From Halomicroarcula saliterrae (lineage in GTDB: Archaea > Halobacteriota > Halobacteria > Halobacteriales > Haloarculaceae): DNA of 64,000 nucleotides. The position numbers and the translations under genes were made by a program. The stretch lies in NCBI RefSeq assembly GCF_031624395.1, contig NZ_JAMQON010000001.1, positions 806,001 to 870,000 of the forward strand, in the 5' to 3' direction. Of this stretch, positions 35,152 through 43,852 are shown piece by piece. How positions within the stretch are numbered: position 1 is the first letter of the stretch; each line of letters opens with the position of its first letter. Under the pieces are notes generated by a model. That model saw only the letters and a list, made by a program, of their open reading frames with translations, was not told the DNA's origin and did no database searches.

Positions 35152-36117
35152 CTACAGCGCCTTTTCGAGTTCTTCTAACGCCTCGATCGTCTGCTGTAAC
35201 TGCGTTTTCGCATCCGACCACGAGATGTCTTCACCGTCTTCCTCGGTCGGTTCCTGATCGGCCTTGCCGCCATCGCTCAGCACCCCTGCTTCACCGTCAG
35301 CGCCGTCTTCCACTGCGTCGAGTCGCTGCTGCGTCTCGGCACCGTCGTCCCCCTCAGCAGGTGGCATCTCTGTTAGTGAGTCACCATCTTCGACATTGGC
35401 CGACGGTCGCCCGCCTCTGTCATCCAACGCGTTTAGAGGGAATGCGTACGCTCTCGCGCGTTTTTCCTTGTGCCACGTTGTCCGCCCCACCACACCGATC
35501 ACATCAGCGACCTCGTCACGGCTACACCCGCGGTCAAGGGCTTGCCGGACACGTTCGTCCTCAGCACGCTGTAACAGGGTTTGCGGGTCATCAGGAATGC
35601 GGCCGCGAGCAGAGTTCGATATCTGCTCAGTGAGGCCCCACTCACCCGTGTCTGCGTCCTGATCGATGATTTGCCGGTCGCGTCCTTCGACCTTATTGTC
35701 GAGGCCCATCAACACCCACAAGCGCTCCCGGACTGCTGTCACGGAGAGATCCGGCGTGAGTTCGTCCACGATGTCACCTGTTCGGATCGGGCCGTGCTCT
35801 GCTAACACTTGGATGATCTCAGCGTCCTGCGGCAGTAATACCGTCGAGTCCGCTTCAGTAAGCTCGACCGGGACTTCGTCGCCCGATGGCTGGTTATGCA
35901 GCCAGTTATGACAGCGCCGGCATACTGCAGTCAGGTTCCTTAAGTCGTGCTCGTCCATCTCGTCGACATCACGCGTCGCGTGATGGATTTGCAGCGCCGC
36001 CACGCCGCCAGCACCCGGACCGTCCCGGCCACACCACTTGCAGCGATGCCCCGCAGCCGCTAACACGTCCTTCCTCGTCTCCGGATCCACCGTCTCGTTC
36101 GACACATCCTCGGTCAT
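35152..36117 (-). CDS. HNH endonuclease, last gene of the RAMP operon
   Basis: A 321-residue protein. An N-terminal HNH nuclease (RCKWCGRDG, LQIHHATRDVDEMDEHDLRNL, CRRCHNWLH: Cys 26/29, His 45-46, Cys 66/69, His 74) is followed by a winged-helix region (about 95-150, IIQVLAEHGPIRTGDIVDEL), an HTH-like segment (CSRDEVADVIGVVGRTTWHKEKRAR) and a coiled-coil acidic tail ending LQQTIEALEELEKAL. It ends the minus-strand operon with the Cas5- and Cas7-like proteins and is a candidate target-cleaving nuclease of that system. Confidence 0.85.
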   Translation of the reverse strand: MTEDVSNETVDPETRKDVLAAAGHRCKWCGRDGPGAGGVAALQIHHATRDVDEMDEHDLRNLTAVCRRCHNWLHNQPSGDEVPVELTEADSTVLLPQDAEIIQVLAEHGPIRTGDIVDELTPDLSVTAVRERLWVLMGLDNKVEGRDRQIIDQDADTGEWGLTEQISNSARGRIPDDPQTLLQRAEDERVRQALDRGCSRDEVADVIGVVGRTTWHKEKRARAYAFPLNALDDRGGRPSANVEDGDSLTEMPPAEGDDGAETQQRLDAVEDGADGEAGVLSDGGKADQEPTEEDGEDISWSDAKTQLQQTIEALEELEKAL

Positions 36118-36121
36118 GCTC

Positions 36122-36298
36122 TCACCTCTCCGTCGATACTGCGTTCTTGATCTGTCGCCGATACGTCACCGTGATCGAACCGCGTTTGTCGTTGCATTTT
36201 GCGTTCATCAGCCGCTTGTTGGCCCCGCGTCGATACCTGGCGTCTACCTGGTGTATCGCTTCAATACCGCCTGTCCTCGCCACACTACTCGCCGTCAA
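36122..36298 (-). CDS. Possible small basic protein in the RAMP operon
   Basis: A 58-codon frame between the exonuclease and HNH genes, with TTG start at 36298 or GTG at 36283. It is basic and ordered-looking (IEAIHQVDARYRRGANKRL, GSITVTYRRQIKNAV) in contrast to most neighbours. Its stop is 4 nt before the HNH ATG. No family recognised. The region could also be a plain spacer, but this frame has good composition and operon-like spacing. Confidence 0.4.
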   Translation of the reverse strand: MTASSVARTGGIEAIHQVDARYRRGANKRLMNAKCNDKRGSITVTYRRQIKNAVSTER

Positions 36299-36308
36299 CT
36301 CGGCCGCG

Positions 36309-36977
36309 TCACCCGTGACTCGTCGGGGTTAACGATTTCACTTGGAAATCCGATTTACTGCAGTACCGTTCCGCGACGCTGCCAAGTGCTGCCGTTCGAA
36401 GCACGTCCGAGACGTTATGCTGAATCACGTCCACGAACCGTCCTTCATTGAACGCGACCACCGCCTCCTTACTGTCATCGAACGGATCGATCTCTCCGAA
36501 CTCGTCACCGCACAGCACGTCGTATGCTGCCGTGAGACTCGACTGTGACTCCCCATCCACGGTCGTGTTGAACAGTTTCCTAATCACCGGGAAGAGGTCC
36601 GCGTACGGCACGTCGAGGAACGGCCAGTCAAGGCCGTTCGCCGCAAATCGGGTTCGAAGGAACGGTACATCGAAGCCACCATTCCACGTTTCACCATTGT
36701 ACGCGACGAGGAGCACGTTATCATCGTAGAGGCGCATCTGCACGAACTCCGCCACCGCCTCTAACAAGGGGGCTTCCGAGTCGTGGACCGACACAATCAC
36801 GTGTTCCTCAACGCGGTCCTGCACGTCCTCTTCGAGCCCGTCACGGGTTCGCTCGGCCGTCTGGCAGAACACACGCACCCCTAATGGGAGACTGAATCCG
36901 ACCACGGTCACGACATCGTCGACGTCAAACCCGGTCGTCTCGATATCGAATGCGACCTGCTCTAACGCGTCGCTCAC
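36309..36977 (-). CDS. DnaQ/DEDD-type 3'-5' exonuclease
   Basis: A 222-residue RNase H-like nuclease. Exo I is VAFDIETTGFD (Asp 11, Glu 13), Exo II is VAYNGETWNGGFDVPFL, and Exo III is HNVSDVLRTAALG with the Asp after a His. This is the DEDD family, which degrades DNA or RNA from 3' ends. It overlaps the Cas5-like gene by 4 nt (ATGA), so it is part of the RAMP operon and a candidate effector or guide-processing nuclease. Confidence 0.85.
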   Translation of the reverse strand: MSDALEQVAFDIETTGFDVDDVVTVVGFSLPLGVRVFCQTAERTRDGLEEDVQDRVEEHVIVSVHDSEAPLLEAVAEFVQMRLYDDNVLLVAYNGETWNGGFDVPFLRTRFAANGLDWPFLDVPYADLFPVIRKLFNTTVDGESQSSLTAAYDVLCGDEFGEIDPFDDSKEAVVAFNEGRFVDVIQHNVSDVLRTAALGSVAERYCSKSDFQVKSLTPTSHG

Positions 36978-37900
36978 GAGGTTGCACCCCCGACACCGAC
37001 GGCGCGTTCCGGCACGCGATCCCGCTTAGCTGGTCGAAGGCGGAACTCACCGAACCCGTACTTCGCATGCGTCCCCACGCGAAGCACGCCATTCTTGGCC
37101 GTTCGAACCGCGTCGGTCCCCGCGAAATCCACCACTTGCCCGTGATCCACCGTCTCAAGTACGTGCACTTCTTCACCGTTCACGAGCCGGGTTTCCCGGC
37201 GACGCAACTCACCGTCAACACCCCACCACCACGGGACGTCCTGCCCGTCAGCCCCCGGGTACTCACTCTCCAGAACGAATGGCGACACGAGCTCTAAGTT
37301 GAGCGCCGTGTCCTCAACGCGGGAGTAGTCTAATTCATCCAATTCAACGAGCTGCGTGTCTTTCAGGGACAGCTCGCCAAGCCCGTAATTCCTGGCTGCC
37401 CCGACACGCAACCCGTCCAGCACATCATCGTCGAGCGGGAGGACATCGTCGTCGTGCCCGCCGTGTACGTAGCACTGCACGAACCACTGGACTGATCGCT
37501 TCGAATTCCGGACGTTCTCGGGCCGCCCAAACCAGCACCGTGGCGCGAACGCGAGTCGCCCACCATGACTCTGGATATCCGGCACGTTATGCGCGTCCCG
37601 AGGCCGGGAATCCAGCAACCATCGTTGTGCGGCGTCTCTGTACAGGAACAAGTCCGCGTAGTTTTCGACCGCCGGAAGCGACTTCCCAAGCACCCCGGCG
37701 TACCCAACTTCGGAATGCGCAGACGGGTACTCCCCGTACTCGCTCGGGACGAACACTCCGTGACTCACCTGTAACTGCTTGCGAGCCCGGGCGTCGACAC
37801 GACGGGCGAGCGCATTGAACAACGCGTTCCCCGTCACGTGATACGCGTGCCCTTGATAGTCCGACTCCAACTCGAACAGTACCTGCTGTACCTGTGTCAT
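36974..37900 (-). CDS. Cas5-like RAMP protein (HRAMP system)
   Basis: A 308-residue protein. The Met at 37900 (MTQVQQVLFELESDYQGHAYHV) is the start, not the longer frame. Two ferredoxin-like folds are suggested by two glycine-rich loops typical of RAMP proteins: GAARNYGLGELSL (about 167-179) and GTHAKYGFGEFRL near residue 280. RAMP proteins bind guide RNA in class 1 CRISPR effectors. The neighbours (Cas7-like, nucleases, no array) fit the derived haloarchaeal RAMP (HRAMP) system, where the second RAMP is Cas5-like. Confidence 0.75.
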   Translation of the reverse strand: MTQVQQVLFELESDYQGHAYHVTGNALFNALARRVDARARKQLQVSHGVFVPSEYGEYPSAHSEVGYAGVLGKSLPAVENYADLFLYRDAAQRWLLDSRPRDAHNVPDIQSHGGRLAFAPRCWFGRPENVRNSKRSVQWFVQCYVHGGHDDDVLPLDDDVLDGLRVGAARNYGLGELSLKDTQLVELDELDYSRVEDTALNLELVSPFVLESEYPGADGQDVPWWWGVDGELRRRETRLVNGEEVHVLETVDHGQVVDFAGTDAVRTAKNGVLRVGTHAKYGFGEFRLRPAKRDRVPERAVGVGGATS

Positions 37901-37940
37901 GCCTTCACACCCCCTGCGCTTCCAGTGGAGAATATCGGGT

Positions 37941-38780
37941 TCACCGTGCATCACCGTCCCCGTACACTGCGACGTAATCCTCGATGTACGCGAGCGCCGT
38001 CGACCACGACCGGACCCGCCGCAACTGCGCATCCAACCGCCGCCACCGCCGGCAACTCTGATCGAACGGATGCGCCGACAACCTGGACCACGTATCCGCA
38101 AACGACCGTGCCGGACACGACCCCAACGGAGCCGACGGCCGGTCCCCCGGCTCGCCCGTTACGTGCAGCGACATGACCGGCGACCACAGGACAGTTCGAA
38201 ACGGCTCAACTGCGTCGGACCCCCGGGCCGCTGCAGCAGTCCTACCTTCGTCCGGCAGCGGGCCTGACGGCGTCGCCACGAGGTGGAGGTCTGCGAACTC
38301 ATGCCCGGCCCGGTAATTATCCAGCAACGCCGCTACGAGCAGCACGTGGAACCTGAGCGAGGTGTACGGGTAATACACCGACTCATTGTACGCTGCCGCG
38401 GCCTCGCTCGTCAACCACCGCGAATGCAGCACTTCGGGATCCGTCGACAACACCAACCAATCCAGCGGCGCATCGTCCGACGCTCGAATCCGATCAGACG
38501 CTACGGCCGTCCCGCCCGTCACGAGCGACAACCGGCGCGGCGACTGGTGATTCGCCACCGTCTCATCAGGCGCGCCTTTCGGCCGCGACAATCGAGCCGC
38601 ATCCCCATCAGCACCCAACGGCACCGACTCGTTCACCCTGGCGTCGCGGAACACCTCTTGAGCCGCATCATGCGACCGGCCCCGCAACTTATGCACATCA
38701 TGGCGAAACGCCGCGACCATTGGATCCACATCTGACTCAGGCCCCTCGTGCGGCGACTCGAACGGCACGTCCGACGTCAC
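37941..38780 (-). CDS. Conserved unknown protein of the HRAMP operon
   Basis: A 279-residue protein lying between the two RAMP genes, sharing 4 nt with the Cas7-like gene. The N-terminal part is polar. The middle has LDWLVLSTDPEVLHSRWL and hydrophobic YNESVYYPYTSLRFHVLLVAALLDNY, and the C-terminus is Arg-rich and helical (RRWRRLDAQLRRVRSW). No known domain is recognised. The HRAMP description includes one uncharacterised conserved protein with Cas5 and Cas7 homologs, and this is the candidate. It might replace the large or small subunit of class 1 complexes. Confidence 0.7.
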   Translation of the reverse strand: MTSDVPFESPHEGPESDVDPMVAAFRHDVHKLRGRSHDAAQEVFRDARVNESVPLGADGDAARLSRPKGAPDETVANHQSPRRLSLVTGGTAVASDRIRASDDAPLDWLVLSTDPEVLHSRWLTSEAAAAYNESVYYPYTSLRFHVLLVAALLDNYRAGHEFADLHLVATPSGPLPDEGRTAAAARGSDAVEPFRTVLWSPVMSLHVTGEPGDRPSAPLGSCPARSFADTWSRLSAHPFDQSCRRWRRLDAQLRRVRSWSTALAYIEDYVAVYGDGDAR

Positions 38781-39721
38781 GCCGCATCACCACCCGGCAC
38801 CGGCAGGTCACCATCACGACGCGCTGTGCGGGCCTGGAGCGCCTCCACGAACTTGTCCCGACACCGCGTCTGCCACAGCTCATCCTTCCGCTCCATCTCG
38901 TTGGTGGGCGACTTCCGCCGATCATACATATTCGACACCTCATCCTCAGAGTACAGCGGGTTCAGGACCTGTGCGTCGACCATGCCCGCGCCGAAATTCC
39001 TCGCGCCCCCAAGTTGGAAGGCATACTCGTCACTATGCGCATCCAGGAACGCGACAGCTTCCAGCAAGAGCCCGACGAACTCAGGCTTCGTCTCCCGCAA
39101 CGTGAGTTTCCACGTCCCCACGAGATTCCCGACCACGTCCCGCGTCGAGTGCCGCAGCGGCTGCCCACCATCCTCCTCGTTCCTGGATCTGACTTGTGTG
39201 TGCAGCTGGCGATAGTGCGCCTCGGCTTCACCCCTCGTGACATCTACTTGGCTACGGACCGGCGAGAACGACACTGGACGACGAATCAACTTCCCCGGTG
39301 ATCCGCCAAACCCACCGAACAGATCGTACACCACACAGCCAGCATCCACATCGTCCTGGCACGACCCTTTCTCATGATACCCGGATTCCAAATCCCGGTC
39401 GTATACGTCCTCAAGTCTAAAGTTCGCATTCGACTCGCCGGGATGGCACGCAGACGCACCTGCCGCCTGCAAAACCGCCTCGCAGCCATGACGCAGCCAT
39501 CCCGACAGCGCGAACGGGGAAATCTGGCCCGCAATCTGGTTCTGTGGGTCGTCAGCTTCGTAGCGATCCGACGACGCATGATGCCGATCGGTTACAATCC
39601 CATCACCCGGAGCCAGCAGCCCGGCATCGAGGCCAACGTACAGATCAGGGAGCATCAGAGCCTCCTCGACAGGTAGCTCGAACTCAATTGGGAGATCAGA
39701 CGTGTCAAAATCGACCATCAC
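38777..39721 (-). CDS. Cas7-like RAMP protein (HRAMP system)
   Basis: A 314-residue protein. Typical Cas7/Csm3-like features are ISPFALSGWLRHGCEAVLQAAG (about 68-89, the helix after the first strand), a central VYDLFGGFGGSPGKL (about 131-145) that looks like the GDLFGG loop of Csm3/Cmr4, and a C-terminal glycine loop LGGARNFGAGMVDA (about 237-250). Multiple copies would coat a guide RNA. It is 4-nt coupled on both sides within the RAMP operon. Confidence 0.8.
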   Translation of the reverse strand: MMVDFDTSDLPIEFELPVEEALMLPDLYVGLDAGLLAPGDGIVTDRHHASSDRYEADDPQNQIAGQISPFALSGWLRHGCEAVLQAAGASACHPGESNANFRLEDVYDRDLESGYHEKGSCQDDVDAGCVVYDLFGGFGGSPGKLIRRPVSFSPVRSQVDVTRGEAEAHYRQLHTQVRSRNEEDGGQPLRHSTRDVVGNLVGTWKLTLRETKPEFVGLLLEAVAFLDAHSDEYAFQLGGARNFGAGMVDAQVLNPLYSEDEVSNMYDRRKSPTNEMERKDELWQTRCRDKFVEALQARTARRDGDLPVPGGDAA

Positions 39722-39921
39722 GCCTCACCACCCTCAGCCGCAACCAACTCACACGCCGCACACCCTGGTGACGACCACTCACCCGAATCAACACGCAACG
39801 ATTCGCGCGTATGGGCCGGCGACCACGCCACAACCTCAGGGTCAACCACCGTCACCCAATCACGCTGCAAACCCTGGTCAACCACGCGACCAACCCGGCC
39901 CTCAACCACCACTTCACACAC
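39718..39921 (-). CDS. Small protein at the head of the HRAMP operon
   Basis: About 67 residues with a GTG start at 39921, ending PGCAACELVAAEGGEA and sharing ATGA with the Cas7-like gene. It carries one CxxC pair (CAAC) and a RVDSGEW segment. Translational coupling argues that it is real. The frame stays open upstream into sequence that belongs to the opposite helicase, so the exact start is unclear. It may be the fourth component of the RAMP system. Confidence 0.45.
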   Translation of the reverse strand: MCEVVVEGRVGRVVDQGLQRDWVTVVDPEVVAWSPAHTRESLRVDSGEWSSPGCAACELVAAEGGEA

Positions 39922-39976
39922 GCCAAGCGTCGACAAAGAAGAAAGCGACGGTGGATGCCGCGGACACCGCACCTGA

Positions 39977-41839
39977 CGAACGTTCGAACTGTACGAGTGG
40001 CAAAAAGAAGCCGCGACGCAATGGTTCACTGGTGAGAAGACGGATACGGAGCGGGGTATCGCACAGGTAGTGACTGGTGCGGGGAAGACAGTGATGGCGC
40101 TGGAAGTTTTGCGTCAGTGGCTCGCAGATCACCCGGACGGCGTAGCTACAGTTGTCGTTCCGACGAAAGTACTCATGCACCAGTGGCTGGAGGAACTCGT
40201 CGAGACACTCGGTGTCCCGTCCGACGACATCGGATGGCTAGGTGACGGGCACAAGGACGGGTTCGAAGGTGGGTGTCGAGTCCTTGTCTCGATTGTCAAT
40301 TCCGCAGTTAAAGACGACGCACTCTCAGAGACGTTGCAAGCCGCAGGTGTCAGTGAGCATCTCCTCATCGCCGACGAATGTCATCGCTACACTGGCGATA
40401 CGTTCTCGAACGTGTTCGACTGTGACAGGACAGCCAGCTTAGGCCTGTCTGCGACCCCGCTATCCGATCCGACCGCTGACGAGCGCTGTCCGGAAGACGA
40501 GATGCTGGTCGCTAATCTCGGCGAGATCTATTACGAACTGTCGTACGACGAGGGACAACGCCGTGACCTGATACCTGACTTCCGGATTAATTACATCGGG
40601 TTTGACCTCACCGACGCCGAACAGATGGCGTATCAGCGGCTGACCGATGCAGTAGTCGACGCGGTAACGGACATCGAGCGGCAATACCAGAACCGCCTGT
40701 ACGAACTCAGTGGGAGCTTCTCACGGAAACTGCAAGTCATCCGGAACAACGCTGACAGGGCGACGCCGGCGATCTCGGACTACTTCAAATACACGCAGGA
40801 GCGACGGGAACTGGTAGCTGACGCCGTTGCTCGGCAAGCCGTAACGCTGGAACTGCTCTCAGAAAGTGTGGACAACGACCAGAAAGCGATTGTTTTCCAA
40901 GAACGAATCGAGCAGTTAGAGCGGATGGTCGCTCCGAGTGAAACACGGGGCCGTGACGTTCGAACAGGCGAACTCACGGATACGGATGTCGACCGCGCAC
41001 AACTCTACGAGCGATACCCGGCGCTGAAACGAATCGATAAGAAGCTGGAAGAGCTGTTTTTCACTGCGAGTTATCGCCCCGTTATGTACCATTCGGGGCA
41101 TAGGAACAAGGCCTGGAACGATTTCGCTATCGAATGGTTCGGCGACGACGGGTTTGCAAACGTAATGCTGAGCGTCAAGGCGCTAATCGAAGGCGTTGAC
41201 GTCCCATCTGCTGACGTGGGTATCGTACGTGTATCTTCAGGGAGTATCAGACAGCGTATCCAGACGCTCGGCCGTATCCTTCGGACGGGCGAAGACCCGG
41301 ATAAGCAAGCAGAGTTGTTCGTTCTCTATGCGCGAGACACCGTCGATGCGAACATTTTCGAGCGATACGACTGGCGGGAGGAGCTCTCACAGGCAGAGGT
41401 CCGACATCTAACGTGGGAAACTGAAGAAGACGCGATTACCGGGCATCTCAGGCAAGCGACTGACAGCGAAATTCCCGATCCCCCGGCGAGTCAAACGATT
41501 CCAGATCCCGAGGAACTAGCCCAAGGCGACCCGTATCCAGGACCAAGCGACGGGTTCGAATTCAGTGTCGATGCCGAAGGTCGACCGTTCACCAGGAGTC
41601 GAGATGGGCGGAAATTTATCGAATCAGAAAGCTATCGGGACGTCGCCTCGTTCATCCATGCTGAGAAGGGAGGCGGGAGTGTAATCGTTAACAAAGCCAA
41701 TCACGCAGTGACCTTCCTCGGTGAGTCGCTTGTCTTTGTCGGCGTAGTCGAAGACCCAACAGATATCGAATATCAACAGAGCTCTGGTGGTAGCTTGACC
41801 GATGAATCGGATTTCTCCCTTGATGAGATGGGCGGATAG
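39977..41839 (+). pseudogene. SF2 helicase with missing or frameshifted N-terminus
   Basis: The frame from 39977 encodes about 620 residues of a superfamily 2 helicase: LYEWQKEAATQWFTG (Q-like motif), Walker A VVTGAGKTV, DECH box LIADECHRYTGDTF, SATPLSDP, then helicase C motifs (IVFQERIEQLE, IEGVDVPSADVGIVRVSSGS, QRIQTLGRILRTG). There is no start codon between the in-frame TGA at 39974 and the Walker A GTG at 40070, so the 5' end is truncated or frameshifted. The gene abuts the divergent HRAMP operon, and the joint lies near 39.92-39.97 kb. Confidence 0.65.
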
Positions 41840-41909
41840 CATGGAACGTGTAGATTGTAAGCCAATCTTCGAGATTTTGTATAGATAGTAGAGTGCACAC
41901 TACAAGTCT

Positions 41910-43697
41910 CTATATCCTTTTTGCCACAAGTTCAGCGATCTGTTCCGAGAGGAGATCGTTGATCTCTGTCCCGTCTCTCTCGACAAGACGTTCAAGCACC
42001 ATGGCTGTGGTTCCGCTGAGACTGATGGAGAATTCCTCTTCTGTGTCGGGGATCTCCAAGTGTGTGCGAATGGCGTCTTCGACGAAGGCATCTATCGATT
42101 TGTAATCAGCATCTTCTCCACACAGTGCTCTGATAAGTGTTCGCTGTGTCCCTGTGAGTTCAACCCGTACTGCTGTTGTGGACGTGCTCGTTACCGCTGA
42201 GGTTGCAGGGTCGATACCATCGACTGCCTGTTTGAGATGCGCTCCGACCAAACTCGCAACATCGTCGGATTGCTGGTCTGAGATGAGGAAAGCGATTGTA
42301 GAATCGATTTCAACAGTGATGTTCTCGGAGGCACTAGCGTCGGTTGTGTGCCGAGTGTTGTTCGCTGGCGAGTTCTTCTCGGCGTCTTCCGCGTGATGCT
42401 GGTTCGCCCCAACGTCGTTGTGCTCGGTCCGTTCGGAGACGAAGTTCCAGAACGTGTCGGATTCTGCTCTGAGCTCTGCGAGAGCTTCCTCGGGAACGTA
42501 CTGGATCTGTTCGGATGTTTCGTCGGCGGACACCGCGTTCCAGAACGTCTGCAGGTCGAGATCGATTTCGCTACCGGTCGTGCCGACAAGAAGGTAGGGC
42601 CAGGGACGGTCTGGACCGGCTACGCGAACACCATCGTCGTACTCTGCCCACAGGTCCGGTGTGGCGTTCCAATCGCGGACTGTCTGTTCGACAGTAAACG
42701 TGTGAACTCCTGTCTCCGTCTGACTCATGACGATGTCGCCGGTGTTGACGCGATTCCAGAGTGCCTGTTGCTCCTCCGGCATGCCGAGGACGTATCCGGA
42801 GTCCGCGTCAACCCCCTCGATGACGTTGATATTCTCTACCGGTGTTTCTACAGTCCGTGCGACGCCCTGAACGAGGGTGTCGTCGGTTGGCGTTACGACA
42901 AGGACACCGACGTCTGTCTCATCGGTGTGATCGCTCGCCGCGGCTATGTCATTGAGCAGGTCCTTTGCAGTATCGACCCAATCAGGGCTGTGGTTCCGGA
43001 CACCGAGTATGATTCCGTGCCGCGATTTGTTCCTCACGAGGGCATCGTTCGTTTCGAAAAACGTTCGCAAAACCGACTTGGCATCGTGCTGATCATCCAG
43101 ATAGTAGACGGCTTCAGTCGCCCCACCACCGTTATCAGTACTGCCTTGGCCGCTAGTCATAACGAAGCGCCACATACCGTGTTTCCGATCGCTGACGCTT
43201 GATCCGAGAGGCATCTCTGAACTCGGTGTCGGACCATGTTCACGAAGATAGCGAACATTCTTCGTGGTGTCACGGTGTTCGGGCGGCTCTACCTCACTGA
43301 AATTATACTGTGTCGTCTCGGGGTCGATGCCGGCCGCCTCCAAGGCGAGTACGTACGAACCGAACACGAGTTCGTACGTCTCGATGTCATAGTCGCCGTG
43401 ATCAGCGATATGATCACCGGTCGGAGACCGATCAATTTTGGACGCAACACGCTGTAGATCTTCAACCAGCGTCTCCTGATCAACTCCCGGCGGTGAAATG
43501 TCGGCTGCAAGGCCTGCAGCTTCGAGCGCTCCATACCACGTGTCGAACGTCGAGACGTATTCTCTGATAGTCCCTTCACACTCCGCAGGGACAGTCGACA
43601 CGGTGGGCGGGCCTGCCGCTTCTTTGTCCGCAGCTCGCAAATCTGCGATGAGCTGCTCGCGGCTTACACCTGTCATGCCATGCCTGATGTGATACAT
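41910..43697 (-). CDS. Homing-endonuclease-repeat, EVE-like and triple RHH-like protein
   Basis: A 595-residue protein. Two homing-endonuclease-associated repeats (SREQLIADLRAADKEAAGPP near 12-65 and the TLVEDLQRVASKIDRSPTGD copy near 75-125) come first. A region near 300-390 (ALWNRVNTGDIVMSQTETGVHTF...LWAEYDDGVRV...RPWPYLLVG) resembles an EVE/PUA-like reader of modified bases. The last 135 residues hold three strand-helix-helix units (about 460, 510 and 556) like ribbon-helix-helix. The divergent helicase has the same triple tail. A DNA-recognition role is inferred. Confidence 0.7.
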   Translation of the reverse strand: MYHIRHGMTGVSREQLIADLRAADKEAAGPPTVSTVPAECEGTIREYVSTFDTWYGALEAAGLAADISPPGVDQETLVEDLQRVASKIDRSPTGDHIADHGDYDIETYELVFGSYVLALEAAGIDPETTQYNFSEVEPPEHRDTTKNVRYLREHGPTPSSEMPLGSSVSDRKHGMWRFVMTSGQGSTDNGGGATEAVYYLDDQHDAKSVLRTFFETNDALVRNKSRHGIILGVRNHSPDWVDTAKDLLNDIAAASDHTDETDVGVLVVTPTDDTLVQGVARTVETPVENINVIEGVDADSGYVLGMPEEQQALWNRVNTGDIVMSQTETGVHTFTVEQTVRDWNATPDLWAEYDDGVRVAGPDRPWPYLLVGTTGSEIDLDLQTFWNAVSADETSEQIQYVPEEALAELRAESDTFWNFVSERTEHNDVGANQHHAEDAEKNSPANNTRHTTDASASENITVEIDSTIAFLISDQQSDDVASLVGAHLKQAVDGIDPATSAVTSTSTTAVRVELTGTQRTLIRALCGEDADYKSIDAFVEDAIRTHLEIPDTEEEFSISLSGTTAMVLERLVERDGTEINDLLSEQIAELVAKRI

Positions 43698-43852
43698 AGC
43701 CGTAACTATTTTGCTGCGAAATTAGCCGCAAATCGTGTCTTGGCGTACTTACAACTGAAAATTGCGCGGGAAGGTTTTTGTATTGTACTAACATCCTGTC
43801 GAGTAGTCTAAATTAGTGCGGTATACGAAAGCATACGGGACACACTACACAG

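Noticed and set aside
37951-38187. Extra minus-strand frame inside the unknown HRAMP gene
   Set aside because: Valine- and arginine-rich out-of-frame reading; the in-frame gene is coupled to its neighbours.
40070-40090. GTG at 40070 as the start of the SF2 helicase
   Set aside because: It falls inside the Walker A motif (VVTGAGKT), so the true N-terminus must lie upstream.
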